From the NCBI GenBank assembly GCA_035949375.1, contig DASZIG010000011.1, positions 11,120 through 75,119 of the forward strand: a stretch of 64,000 bases of DNA, written 5' to 3'. The translations under genes and the position numbers were made by a program. Positions 1-8,652 of this stretch are shown piece after piece. Position 1 is the first letter of the stretch, and each line of letters begins with the position of its first letter. The notes under the pieces were generated by a model, which saw nothing but the letters and a program-made list of their open reading frames with translations, ran no database searches and had not been told where the DNA came from. This DNA comes from Gp13-AA77 sp035949375. Lineage in GTDB: Bacteria; Acidobacteriota; Terriglobia; UBA7540.

Positions 1-977
1 GCGGCCCCGGCACGCTCGGGCGCCCGCGCGTTCAGCAGCTGATGCTGATCCGTCGCGCCCGGAAACGGTATCAGCAGCGCCGCCCTTCCGGCCGCCGTCA
101 GCTCACCGATGGTGCTGGCTCCGGCCCGGCAGATTACGAGATCGGCTAGGGCGAACATGGCCGGCATGTCGTCGATGAAGGCGCGGGCCTCGCCGGCAAA
201 ACCCGCCTGCCGGTACGCCTCGGCGACGGCCCCGGCCTCGCGCTCGCCCGTCTGATGAATAATGCGCCACGGCCGCCCCGCCGCGAGCGGAAGGCTCGCG
301 ACCAGGCAACGGTTCAGCGCGGCCGACCCTTGGCTGCCGCCGAAGGCCAGAATGGTGAACGGCGGGCGATGCTCGCGCGGCGGAATATCAAAGAACGCTC
401 GGCGTACCGGGAGGCCGGTCAGCCTCGCCTTGGCGCCGAAAGTGCTCCTGGCCTCCTCAAACCCGATCGCCGCCCGCGTGACCACCACCGAAAGAACGCG
501 GTTGGTAAAGCCCGGGGACGCATTGGGCTCGACTAGCACGGTCGGAATGCGCAGCAGAGCGGCTTCGAGCAGCACCGGACCCGCCACGTACCCGCCGAGG
601 CCCATAACCACGTCCGGCCGGAAGGCGCGCAGCACCCCGAGCGACTCCAGGAAGGTCCGAGGCAACAAGGCCGCGTTCCGCACGCGGCGCCATCCTCGAA
701 TTCCCTTGAGTCCGGCGGCTTGGATGGCGCGGTAAGGAAACCCCGCGCTCTCGATCACGCGCGATTCGAGGCCGCGCGCCGTACCCACGAACTGGAATTG
801 CACCCCGTCCCTATTCCGCCGCCGCGAAAGCTCCTCGGCCACGGCCAGTGCCGGAAAGATGTGACCGCCCGTGCCTCCGGCCGCCACCATGACGCGCAAC
901 GCGGCCCTTGGAGCTCGGCGGTCCGCCGTCGGCCCCCCCCGCTCCGCGTCTTTCAAAGAAGCCTCCGCGATTTTCAT
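1..977 (-). CDS. murG: MurG, lipid II-forming GlcNAc transferase (3' end outside window)
   Basis: Transfers GlcNAc from UDP-GlcNAc to lipid I at the inner face of the membrane, making lipid II. The frame read from the ATG at 977 gives the nucleotide-sugar glycosyltransferase signature VAAGGTGGHIFPALAVAEEL near residue 30, GLGGYVAGP, a GGSQGS turn, and GATDQHQLLNARAPE at the window edge, which matches the conserved MurG C-terminal region. About 325 codons are visible and the stop lies outside. An AGGAAA stretch precedes the ATG. The gene starts 18 bases after ftsW, as the last visible dcw gene. The N-terminal 25 residues before the conserved core are poorly conserved, so a TTG start nearer the core is possible. 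Confidence 0.93.
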   Translation of the reverse strand, partial: MKIAEASLKDAERGGPTADRRAPRAALRVMVAAGGTGGHIFPALAVAEELSRRRNRDGVQFQFVGTARGLESRVIESAGFPYRAIQAAGLKGIRGWRRVRNAALLPRTFLESLGVLRAFRPDVVMGLGGYVAGPVLLEAALLRIPTVLVEPNASPGFTNRVLSVVVTRAAIGFEEARSTFGAKARLTGLPVRRAFFDIPPREHRPPFTILAFGGSQGSAALNRCLVASLPLAAGRPWRIIHQTGEREAGAVAEAYRQAGFAGEARAFIDDMPAMFALADLVICRAGASTIGELTAAGRAALLIPFPGATDQHQLLNARAPERAGA

Positions 978-995
978 TTTCCTGCGCCTGTCGCT

Positions 996-2084
996 TCAAG
1001 TGCCATGCTGCGAGATGTTGAGTAGGATGCCGGCCGCCAGGAGGTCAATCAGCAGCGCCGACCCACCACAGCTCACGAATGGCAGAGGAAGACCCTTGGC
1101 GGGCAGCAAGCTGAGCACCACGCTCATATTCACCAGAGCCTGGCCTACGATCAGCGCCGTAAGTCCTATTGCCAGCAAGCGTCCGAAGTTGTCCCGGCAG
1201 CGAGCCGCGCGCAGCCCGCGCCAGAGGATGATAGCGAACAATGCCACCACCAAGACCGCGCCCACGAACCCCATCTCTTCCGAGATCACGCCGAAGATGT
1301 AGTCGTTGTGCGCGTCCGGCAGGTAGAAGAGCTTTTCCCTGCCTTCCATCAGCCCGACGCCCATGATGCCGCCCGTGGCGACCGCCATCTTAGCCTGCAA
1401 CGGCTGAAATCCTTTGCCGAGCGGGTCGAGCGTGGGATCGAAGAATACCAGCATCCGGCTCCAGCGCCACGGTACCCGGTAGACAAAGAAGTAAAACATG
1501 GGGAGTGAAGCCAGGACCGGAACGAGGAAATACACGAGGCGGGCTCCCGCCGTGAAAAACATGGCCAGAACCGTGAAAAGGATCGCCAGCGCCGTGCCAA
1601 GATCGGGTTGCTTGAGGATCAGGGCCACGGTGAGCCCGGTGAGGAGTCCGAGAGGCGCCACGGTGTGGGCGAGGTCGTTCACCTGGCCCTTGCGGAGATC
1701 GAGGAAGTAAGCCAGGAACAAGACCAGCACCAGCTTCGACAGCTCCGAAGGCTCGAAGCTGAGCGGTTGCAGGCGCACCCAACGGTGGGCATTGTGGCTG
1801 GCAGGGGTAAGCAACGCCACGATCAGCAGAAGCAGTTGCGCGCCCATCGCCGGGAAGATGAGCATCGGACTCCGCAGACGGCGATAATCCAGGTTCATGA
1901 GCACAGCCATGCCCGCAAGGCCCACCACGGCCCAGGCGAGCTGAGGGAGAATGAAGTGGTAGGCGCTGTGGTACTTCTCGGCTCCCAACTCCGCCGTGGC
2001 GCTATAAACCATCAGCAGCCCAAGCAGCACCAGGCCCAGCACCACCCCAAACAGGATCTTGTCAGACTCCAGCTTCCTCGACAT
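996..2084 (-). CDS. ftsW: FtsW, SEDS-family septal peptidoglycan polymerase
   Basis: Polytopic inner-membrane glycosyltransferase of the SEDS family that polymerises lipid II at the division septum together with its cognate class B PBP (ftsI, upstream in this cluster). The 362-residue product has about ten hydrophobic segments, the extracytoplasmic motif PDAHNDYIFGVISEEMGF whose aspartate matches the family's catalytic region, and the C-terminal GLPLPFVSCGGS signature. The length is typical for FtsW. It sits between murD and murG, the usual position that separates FtsW from the paralogue RodA. Confidence 0.95.
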   Translation of the reverse strand: MSRKLESDKILFGVVLGLVLLGLLMVYSATAELGAEKYHSAYHFILPQLAWAVVGLAGMAVLMNLDYRRLRSPMLIFPAMGAQLLLLIVALLTPASHNAHRWVRLQPLSFEPSELSKLVLVLFLAYFLDLRKGQVNDLAHTVAPLGLLTGLTVALILKQPDLGTALAILFTVLAMFFTAGARLVYFLVPVLASLPMFYFFVYRVPWRWSRMLVFFDPTLDPLGKGFQPLQAKMAVATGGIMGVGLMEGREKLFYLPDAHNDYIFGVISEEMGFVGAVLVVALFAIILWRGLRAARCRDNFGRLLAIGLTALIVGQALVNMSVVLSLLPAKGLPLPFVSCGGSALLIDLLAAGILLNISQHGT

Positions 2085-2128
2085 CTAGTGACTCCAGTCA
2101 GTTCGATCTCCCCGACGGCAGCCCGCAC

Positions 2129-4381
2129 TTAAACCCCGGGGAATCGATCCTGACCTCCGTCGTCTCCTTCCGGTGGGCGCTCCCCGCCCTTGCCGCGCTT
2201 CCTGCGCCGGGCGCGGCCAACGTTCCGCTCCGGAGCAGGAGGTGCTTCCGCGGACCGGCCAACGGGTGGTTCTGCCGCCGCGGCGGTGACCTCAAAAATC
2301 AAGGGCTCATCGGAGCCGGCCCGCAGCTCGGTCGAATCGAGAATCCGATTTGCGTCCGGCGCCCGATTCCGAACGAGTTCCACCTGATCGAGCGGACTCT
2401 CATCAGGCAGATCGAGCGGCGGCCGCTCCTCGGCATCCATTTCGTAAACGTAAATTCGCTCCGGCTGGGGAATCTCAGGCACGCCAGCGGCGACCCCGAT
2501 TTTGGGTTCAGGCTCGGGTACGCCGGTGGACTTGGGAGGATCGGGGACCGCCGGAACAGCGGGCCCGGCGGCCTCAACTGCTCCACGACCCGGCCCGGCT
2601 ACCGGGCGGTCAACCTCGCGTGGCTCAAATGGCTCGACGGGCTCCTCGGGCTCAGCCGGCTGTGCCGGCTCGTCCCAGAGCACCACCGGAGCTTCCGTGG
2701 ACGCTGGCACTTCCGGCATCTCGGGGATCGCGGAGACCGTTGAAGCCGATTCCGGCGCCGGTTCCTGCACGACGGCGGGAGCGGGTTCCGCAAAGTCTGG
2801 TGCTGCCGTTTCCCCGGCGCCGCCTGTCTCGGGCGGCGCTGCGGACGCGTCACGCGCGGGCGCGTTTCGACCCTCCTCGGGTGCGGGTATGACGTCCGGC
2901 AGCGATCCTGACGGCGGGGCTTGTGGCTCAAGTTTCGGCGCCGGCGCAAGCAGAGCCTTCGGCTTGGGCTTCGGCGCGAGACCCTGCAAGGCGGCCCGCG
3001 ACCGGCTGGCACGAACGGCCTCGCCTTCCCGCGCCAGGCTTTCCACCAGCGCCTTGAACACACGTCCCCGATGCTCGAAATCCTGAAACTGGTCGTAACT
3101 GGAACAGGCGGGTGAGAGCAGAACCACATCTCCGGCACGCGCGCGCCGGAACGCCTGGCGGGTGGCACTTTCGAGGTCTCCTGCCTGCACGAGTTCCACG
3201 GTTTCGGCGAGTTCCGCCGCGATGCGTCCGGCGGCAGCGCCGATCAGCAGCACTTCGCGCACCCGGCCCTTCAGAAGCGGAACCAGCGGGGCGTAGGGAG
3301 CCCCCTTGTCCTTGCCACCCAGGATCAAATGCACGCCGCGATCGAAGGCTCCCAGCGCCTTGGCGGTCGCATCCACGCTGGTAGCTTTCGAATCATTGTA
3401 GAACTCCACGCCCAGCACCTCGCCCACGGGCTCGAGGCGATGCTCCACGCCGCGAAACTCGCGCACGGTCTTGCCGAGCGCGTCGAAGTCCGCTCCCAGC
3501 ACGCAGGCGGCGGCGCTCGCGGCCAGAACGTTTTCCAGGTTGAACAGGCCGCGCAGGCGCACGTCGCGCGGGGAGAAGAGTTCCCGCTCGAGATGGGCCA
3601 CGCGGTAGACTACTTTGCCTTCCGAGATGAGCAGCCCCTCGGTGAGGTCCTGGGTGCGGCTGAAGAAGACCTTCTGCGCCCGGACGCGGTCCGCGAGCGC
3701 CCGGACCGCAGGATCGTCCGCGTTGAGCACGGCGTAATCGCCGGCGTCCTGGTTGCGCAGGATCCGCGCCTTGGCTTCCACGTAGGCCTCAAGAGACGGG
3801 TGCCGGTCGAGATGGTTGGGCGTAATGTTCAAGATCACGGCGACTCGCGGGTGCAGCGATTGGGTGCCTTCCAGTTGAAAGCTGCTGAGTTCGACTACCA
3901 CGGCGCCCTCGTCCGTGCTCCCATCCACCATCGAAGTTATGGGCACGCCGATGTTGCCTCCCACCAGAGCATGGATCCCGGAGGATTCCAGCATGCGGCC
4001 GATCAACGTCGTGGTGGTGGTTTTGCCATTGGAGCCGGTTACGCCCACCAGGTCGCCGCGCAGAAACCAGCTGCCCGCCTCAACCTCGGCCACCACGGGG
4101 ATCCCGCGTTCACGGGCTGCCTGGAGCGCCGGCAAGTCCCACGGCACACCCGGGCTCACCACAACCAGGTCCTGTGCGAGCGCGGTCTCGGTGCCGTGCT
4201 GGCCGAATTCGAGCCCGATCTTGGCCGCCAGCAACTCCGGAATCTCATCGGCAAAGGACCAGGGAGGACGCGAATCCGACACCGTGACCACCGCGCCCCG
4301 GCGGTGGAGGAAATCGGCCGCGGCGCGGCCGCTGCGGGCCAGGCCCACCACCAGCACGCGCTTCCCTTCGAGGTGCTGCAT
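2129..4381 (-). CDS. murD: MurD with a long proline/alanine/glutamate-rich C-terminal extension
   Basis: UDP-MurNAc-L-Ala:D-Glu ligase, the second cytoplasmic amino-acid addition to the peptidoglycan precursor. From the ATG at 4381 the protein begins MQHLEGKRVLVVGLARSG, the usual MurD start; an earlier in-frame GTG at 4477 would add 32 residues with no recognisable motif. The ligase core (about 1-453) contains GVTGSNGKTTTTTLIG, the NHLDRH motif, FYNDSKATSVDAT, GGKDKGAPY and LSPACSSYDQF. From about residue 454 to 750 follows low-complexity sequence rich in Pro, Ala and Glu, ending in a basic stretch RARRRKRGKGG and an acidic tail. Ordinary MurD is about 450 residues, so the tail is extra; no known domain is visible in it. 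Confidence 0.92.
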   Translation of the reverse strand: MQHLEGKRVLVVGLARSGRAAADFLHRRGAVVTVSDSRPPWSFADEIPELLAAKIGLEFGQHGTETALAQDLVVVSPGVPWDLPALQAARERGIPVVAEVEAGSWFLRGDLVGVTGSNGKTTTTTLIGRMLESSGIHALVGGNIGVPITSMVDGSTDEGAVVVELSSFQLEGTQSLHPRVAVILNITPNHLDRHPSLEAYVEAKARILRNQDAGDYAVLNADDPAVRALADRVRAQKVFFSRTQDLTEGLLISEGKVVYRVAHLERELFSPRDVRLRGLFNLENVLAASAAACVLGADFDALGKTVREFRGVEHRLEPVGEVLGVEFYNDSKATSVDATAKALGAFDRGVHLILGGKDKGAPYAPLVPLLKGRVREVLLIGAAAGRIAAELAETVELVQAGDLESATRQAFRRARAGDVVLLSPACSSYDQFQDFEHRGRVFKALVESLAREGEAVRASRSRAALQGLAPKPKPKALLAPAPKLEPQAPPSGSLPDVIPAPEEGRNAPARDASAAPPETGGAGETAAPDFAEPAPAVVQEPAPESASTVSAIPEMPEVPASTEAPVVLWDEPAQPAEPEEPVEPFEPREVDRPVAGPGRGAVEAAGPAVPAVPDPPKSTGVPEPEPKIGVAAGVPEIPQPERIYVYEMDAEERPPLDLPDESPLDQVELVRNRAPDANRILDSTELRAGSDEPLIFEVTAAAAEPPVGRSAEAPPAPERNVGRARRRKRGKGGERPPEGDDGGQDRFPGV

Positions 4382-4519
4382 CCGGGCTTGAAGCGACTCG
4401 TCCTTGCTCACTGTTTTCGCTTTTGAGACTACGCCGCCGGACCATCCGTGCCGAGCGAACGCTCGGGGTTCCGGCACAGTGCATTCTACCGCGCCCGACG
4501 GCGGCAGAACAGCACGGCG

Positions 4520-5653
4520 TCAGCGTATTTTCAACGTTGCCAGCGCAAAGAGCGAGAAGACAAGCGCCACAATCCAGAAGCGCGCGATAATTTTAGACTC
4601 CTTCCACCCTTCCAGCTCGAAATGATGGTGCAGGGGCGCCATGCGGAAAATCCGCCGGCCGCCGGTGCTCTTGAACCATGCCACCTGGAGCATGACGGAA
4701 AGAGCCTCCAAGACGAAAATCCCTCCAATGAACGGCAACAGCAATTCCTGCTTGATCATGACGGCCACACAGGCGATCGAGCCGCCGAGCGAGAGCGATC
4801 CCACGTCGCCCATGAAGATTTCCGCCGGGTAGGCGTTGTACCACAGGAAGCCCAGGCTGGCTCCTACCATGGCTCCGCAGAAAGGCGTCAACTCCGCCAC
4901 TCCCGGCAGATGTTCGACGTCGAGGTACCCCGCCCAGGCTGCATTGCCCACCACGTAGGTAAGCGCCGTGAGCGCCGAGGCGGAAATGATGACGCACCCG
5001 ATGGCCAGCCCGTCCAGCCCATCCGTCAGGTTCACGGCGTTCGACGAACCCACCAGCAGGAAAACCACAAACACCAGAAAAGGCAGAAAGGCCAGGGGGA
5101 ACGTAAAAGGATTATGCAGCAGCGATCGGATCAGGAAGCTCGGGTGAATCGCCTTCACGAAGGGAAAGGTGAGATCCGTGGAGTACCGTCCTACCGCCGA
5201 GAGGAGCATGAGCGCCATACCGAAGCAGAAGCTGACCAGAATCTGCAGCAGCATCTTGCTGCGGCCGGTCAGGCCCAGGTTGCGGCGCTTCACGACTTTC
5301 TGATAGTCATCCCAAAAGCCGATGCCCGCGAACGCCAGCGTCACGAGCAGCGCCAGCCACACGAACACGTTGCTCAGGTCGGCCCAGAGCAGCGTGGGGA
5401 GAAGAACGCAGATGGTGATCAGCACGCCTCCCATGGTGGGCGTGCCGGCCTTCGCCTGGTGGGACTGTGGTCCTTCCTCGCGGATATACTGCCCGATTTG
5501 AAGTCGACGGAGCCAACGGATCGTGGCCGGGCCGAGCAACAGCGCCAGCGCCAGGGCCGTCAGGCTCGCGAAAGCCGTCCGTACCGTGAGGTAACGGAAA
5601 AGATTCAGTCGGTGGAACTCTGTGTGGAAGTGGAGGTAGAGAAGATAAATCAT
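4520..5653 (-). CDS. mraY: MraY, phospho-MurNAc-pentapeptide translocase
   Basis: Integral membrane enzyme that attaches the MurNAc-pentapeptide phosphate to undecaprenyl phosphate, giving lipid I. The ATG at 5653 (MIYLLYLHFHTEF) is preferred over an upstream alternative because the preceding 15 codons have no conserved content and would reach towards murF. Motifs visible: GTPTMGGVLI, FWDDYQKVVKRRNLGLTG with the metal-binding aspartates, NAVNLTDGLDGLA, and the LHHHFELEGWKE loop. About ten hydrophobic segments and 377 residues fit the family. It lies between murF and murD in dcw order. Confidence 0.96.
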   Translation of the reverse strand: MIYLLYLHFHTEFHRLNLFRYLTVRTAFASLTALALALLLGPATIRWLRRLQIGQYIREEGPQSHQAKAGTPTMGGVLITICVLLPTLLWADLSNVFVWLALLVTLAFAGIGFWDDYQKVVKRRNLGLTGRSKMLLQILVSFCFGMALMLLSAVGRYSTDLTFPFVKAIHPSFLIRSLLHNPFTFPLAFLPFLVFVVFLLVGSSNAVNLTDGLDGLAIGCVIISASALTALTYVVGNAAWAGYLDVEHLPGVAELTPFCGAMVGASLGFLWYNAYPAEIFMGDVGSLSLGGSIACVAVMIKQELLLPFIGGIFVLEALSVMLQVAWFKSTGGRRIFRMAPLHHHFELEGWKESKIIARFWIVALVFSLFALATLKIR

Positions 5654-5684
5654 GAGTTCCGCTTTCGAGCACACCGCTCGGGCA

Positions 5685-7079
5685 CTACGCCCGCGCAAAC
5701 AATTCGACGGCCTTCTCCAAATGAACGCCGCGCGAGCCCTTCACCAGCAGCAGATCTCCTGTCTCAAGAATCGACCGGCAGAAGAGGCCCGCCTCGGAGG
5801 CGTTCGAAAAAAAATGGCAGCGCTCCGGCGGGAACCCGGCCGCGACGGCGCCCTCCAGAAAGAACCGGGCTTCGCCCTGCACGGCCAGCAGCCAGTCGAG
5901 ACCCGCGCCTGCTGCCGCCCGGCCCACGCGGCGGTGCCAGTCAGGCGCTGAAGGGCCAAGTTCAAGCATCTCGCCGGCCAGCACCAGGCGCCGGACCGCC
6001 CCGGGCCATTCGCGGACCAGTTCCAGCATCTGCTCCATGGCCCAGGGGTTCGAGTTGTAGGAATCATTGATCAGCGTGATGCCCGGCGCAATCCGCGCCA
6101 CTTCGGCTCTTTGCCGCAGCGGCCGGAATCCTGCAAGCGCCGAGGCAATCGAGCCCGGAGCGACTCCGAGCAGGCGTCCGGCGACGATCGCAGCAAGGGC
6201 GTTGGCCACGTTGTGCCGCCCGGGAAGAGCAAAACGGAGTTCGGCTTCGCACTCCGGGCCCCGCACGCGGAACAGGCTGTCCACTTCGCCGTCGGGGCCA
6301 GCCCCGAGACGGAAGTTTGTGGCGCGATAGTCGGCGCCGGGTTCGAATCCGTAGGTGACCACTCGTCCCGGGAAGCCCTCGCGAAAGCCGCGAACCTGCT
6401 CATCATCGTAATTCAAAATGGCGGTTGAAGGCGAGGCCAGGTTCTCGATCAACTCGCGCTTCGCCGCCGCGATACCCGCCAGCGAGTCGAAGAATTCCAG
6501 GTGCACGGGAGCCACATTCGTCACCACGCCGATGGCGGGCCCGGCGATGCGCGCGAGCTGCGCGATTTCGCCGGAGTGCGACATGCCGAATTCGAGTACC
6601 GCCACTTCGTGCGCCGGTGTGAGCCCGAGCAGTGTGAGCGGCACGCCCAGGTGATTGTTGAGATTCTCCGCCGACTTGTGGACGGCGTAGCGGGCGCCCA
6701 GCACCACGGCCAGTAGCTCCTTTGTGGTGGTCTTGCCGGTGCTGCCCGTCACGGCGATCACGGGGCGGCTCCATTTGCGGCGCACGGCGCGGCCCAGATC
6801 TTGCAGGGCGGCGACCGTGTCCGCCACCGGGATCAGAAAAGAGGCGATCTCGGCAGGCGCGCTCGGGGCCCAGGAGCTCTCCACGACCGCACCGGACGCC
6901 CCGCGCTCGAGCGTCTGCGCCACGAACGAATGCCCGTCGAAGTTCGGACCGCGCAGGGCGAAGAAAAGCGCCTGCGGCTCGATCGTCCGCGAATCGATGG
7001 AATAGCTGCGCGCGATGCGGCCCGGCGCTCCGCAGGCCGATCCCAGGACAGCCGCCACTTCACCGAGGGTTAGATCCAT
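5685..7079 (-). CDS. murF: MurF, UDP-MurNAc-tripeptide:D-Ala-D-Ala ligase
   Basis: Cytoplasmic ATP-dependent ligase that adds D-Ala-D-Ala to complete the pentapeptide precursor. The 464-residue product has the N-terminal MurF domain with the SIDSRTIEPQALFFALRG motif, the ATP-binding VTGSTGKTTTKELLAVVLG at about residue 115, the NNHLGVPLTLL segment, the central EFGMSHSGEI motif, and INDSYNSNPWAM, which is characteristic of MurF. The gene starts 16 bases after murE, indicating cotranscription. Confidence 0.96.
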   Translation of the reverse strand: MDLTLGEVAAVLGSACGAPGRIARSYSIDSRTIEPQALFFALRGPNFDGHSFVAQTLERGASGAVVESSWAPSAPAEIASFLIPVADTVAALQDLGRAVRRKWSRPVIAVTGSTGKTTTKELLAVVLGARYAVHKSAENLNNHLGVPLTLLGLTPAHEVAVLEFGMSHSGEIAQLARIAGPAIGVVTNVAPVHLEFFDSLAGIAAAKRELIENLASPSTAILNYDDEQVRGFREGFPGRVVTYGFEPGADYRATNFRLGAGPDGEVDSLFRVRGPECEAELRFALPGRHNVANALAAIVAGRLLGVAPGSIASALAGFRPLRQRAEVARIAPGITLINDSYNSNPWAMEQMLELVREWPGAVRRLVLAGEMLELGPSAPDWHRRVGRAAAGAGLDWLLAVQGEARFFLEGAVAAGFPPERCHFFSNASEAGLFCRSILETGDLLLVKGSRGVHLEKAVELFARA

Positions 7080-7095
7080 AAGGGAAGACCAGTCG

Positions 7096-8589
7096 TCAGC
7101 TGCCGGCGCCGGGCCGCGCGCCCGTGTAGCCGAGATCGTCGAGCGCCTGCCGGGCTACTTGCCGGTCGTCAAAGGGGATGGTCCGGTCCCTGAGAACCTG
7201 GTAGGTCTCGTGGCCCTTGCCGGCAATCACCACTACGTCACCTTCATGGGCCCGCTCCACGGCGCGCGCGATGGCCTGCGCACGGTCCACCTCGAGAAGG
7301 TAAGGCTTTCCTGTGCGCTGCAGGCCTACCAGCGCATCGTTCATGATGGTGAGGGGATCCTCACTGCGCGGATTGTCCGAGGTCAGGACAACCAAATCCG
7401 CCAGGGACCCCGCCGCCTCGCCCATGAGCGCGCGCTTGAAACGATCGCGGTCACCGCCGCAACCGAAGACCACGATAAGGCGTCCGCGCGCGAACTCGCG
7501 GGCGGTCGTGAGCACGTTGCGCAAGGCATCGTCCGTGTGGGCGTAATCCACGATTACGAGAAAGGGCTGGCCCGCCTCTACCCGCTCGAAGCGGCCCGGC
7601 ACTGACCGGAGCGCGGCCACACCCTGCGCGATGCTCTCCGCACTGACCCCCAAACCCTGCGCTGCCCCAACCGCTCCAAGGATGTTCATCATGTTCGGCC
7701 GGCCGACCAGCGCGGAAACGATATCCAAGGGGCCCTGCGGCGTCACCACCACCGCTTTCAGCCCGGCAGCGTCCTGGCTGAAACGTTTGGAGCGCACTGC
7801 CGCTTCCGGGCCGAATCCGAAGGTCACAAGGGGCCGGGGGCCGGCCTCGAGCAAACGCTGTCCCCAGGCATCATCCGAGTTGATCACAGCCAGATCGGGC
7901 GGTGGAGCGCCCAGGCCCTCGAAGAGCCGCCTTTTCGCCCGAAAATACTCCTCCATCGTCTGGTGATAGTCCAGATGGTCGCGCGTCAGATTTGTGAACA
8001 CGGCTACGGCGAAAGGCAAACCCCAGGTCCGCTCCTGGGCCAGGGCGTGCGACGAAACTTCCATCACCGCCGCCCGATCCCCGGCGCGCCGAAGTTCAGC
8101 GAGGTAACCCACGAGATCGAGCGACTCCGGGGTGGTATTGGGCGCGGGCAGCGTCTTTCCGGCCACGCGGTACTCGATGGTGCCGAAGAGGCCGGCGCCA
8201 ATCCCGGCGGCGCGCAGAATGCTTTCGACGAGATAGGCCGTCGTCGTCTTGCCGTTGGTGCCCGTGATCCCGACGAGCCGCAATGCCAGTTCCGGATGGT
8301 CGTAGAAGGCGCGGGCGGCGCCGGAAAGAGCCCGCCGGATCATCGAGACCTGCACCCAGGGCAGCCAGGGCGCCTGGAAACCCTCCGGCGCCGGGCGTTC
8401 GCTCACCACCGCCACGGCGCCGCGCTCGAGCGCCTGCGGGATGAAGTCGTGCCCGTCGCTGCGCTCGCCCCGAATGGCGAAGAAAAGGGCTCCCGGTTGG
8501 ACGCGTTGAGAATTGTAGGCTAGAGATCGGACGTCCGGACCCGGGTCGGCCCCAGGATCAAGGCCCGGCAACAGGTCGCGGAGCTTCAT
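7096..8589 (-). CDS. murE: MurE, UDP-MurNAc-dipeptide:meso-diaminopimelate ligase
   Basis: Adds the third stem-peptide residue in the cytoplasm. The 497-residue product has AYNSQRVQPGALFFAIRG, the ATP-binding GITGTNGKTTTAYLV, NTTPESLDLVGYL, MEVSSHAL and DYAHTDDALRNVL. The motif TSDNPRSEDP contains the DNPR signature that in this family marks specificity for meso-diaminopimelate rather than lysine, so a diaminopimelate-type peptidoglycan is inferred. The ATG start begins MKLRDLLPGL. It lies between ftsI and murF. Confidence 0.96.
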   Translation of the reverse strand: MKLRDLLPGLDPGADPGPDVRSLAYNSQRVQPGALFFAIRGERSDGHDFIPQALERGAVAVVSERPAPEGFQAPWLPWVQVSMIRRALSGAARAFYDHPELALRLVGITGTNGKTTTAYLVESILRAAGIGAGLFGTIEYRVAGKTLPAPNTTPESLDLVGYLAELRRAGDRAAVMEVSSHALAQERTWGLPFAVAVFTNLTRDHLDYHQTMEEYFRAKRRLFEGLGAPPPDLAVINSDDAWGQRLLEAGPRPLVTFGFGPEAAVRSKRFSQDAAGLKAVVVTPQGPLDIVSALVGRPNMMNILGAVGAAQGLGVSAESIAQGVAALRSVPGRFERVEAGQPFLVIVDYAHTDDALRNVLTTAREFARGRLIVVFGCGGDRDRFKRALMGEAAGSLADLVVLTSDNPRSEDPLTIMNDALVGLQRTGKPYLLEVDRAQAIARAVERAHEGDVVVIAGKGHETYQVLRDRTIPFDDRQVARQALDDLGYTGARPGAGS

Positions 8590-8652
8590 CGTTCAGCACC
8601 AGTATAACGTGAGGAGAGACTCGATGGTCCCGGCGCTTGGGGCCACACGTTG

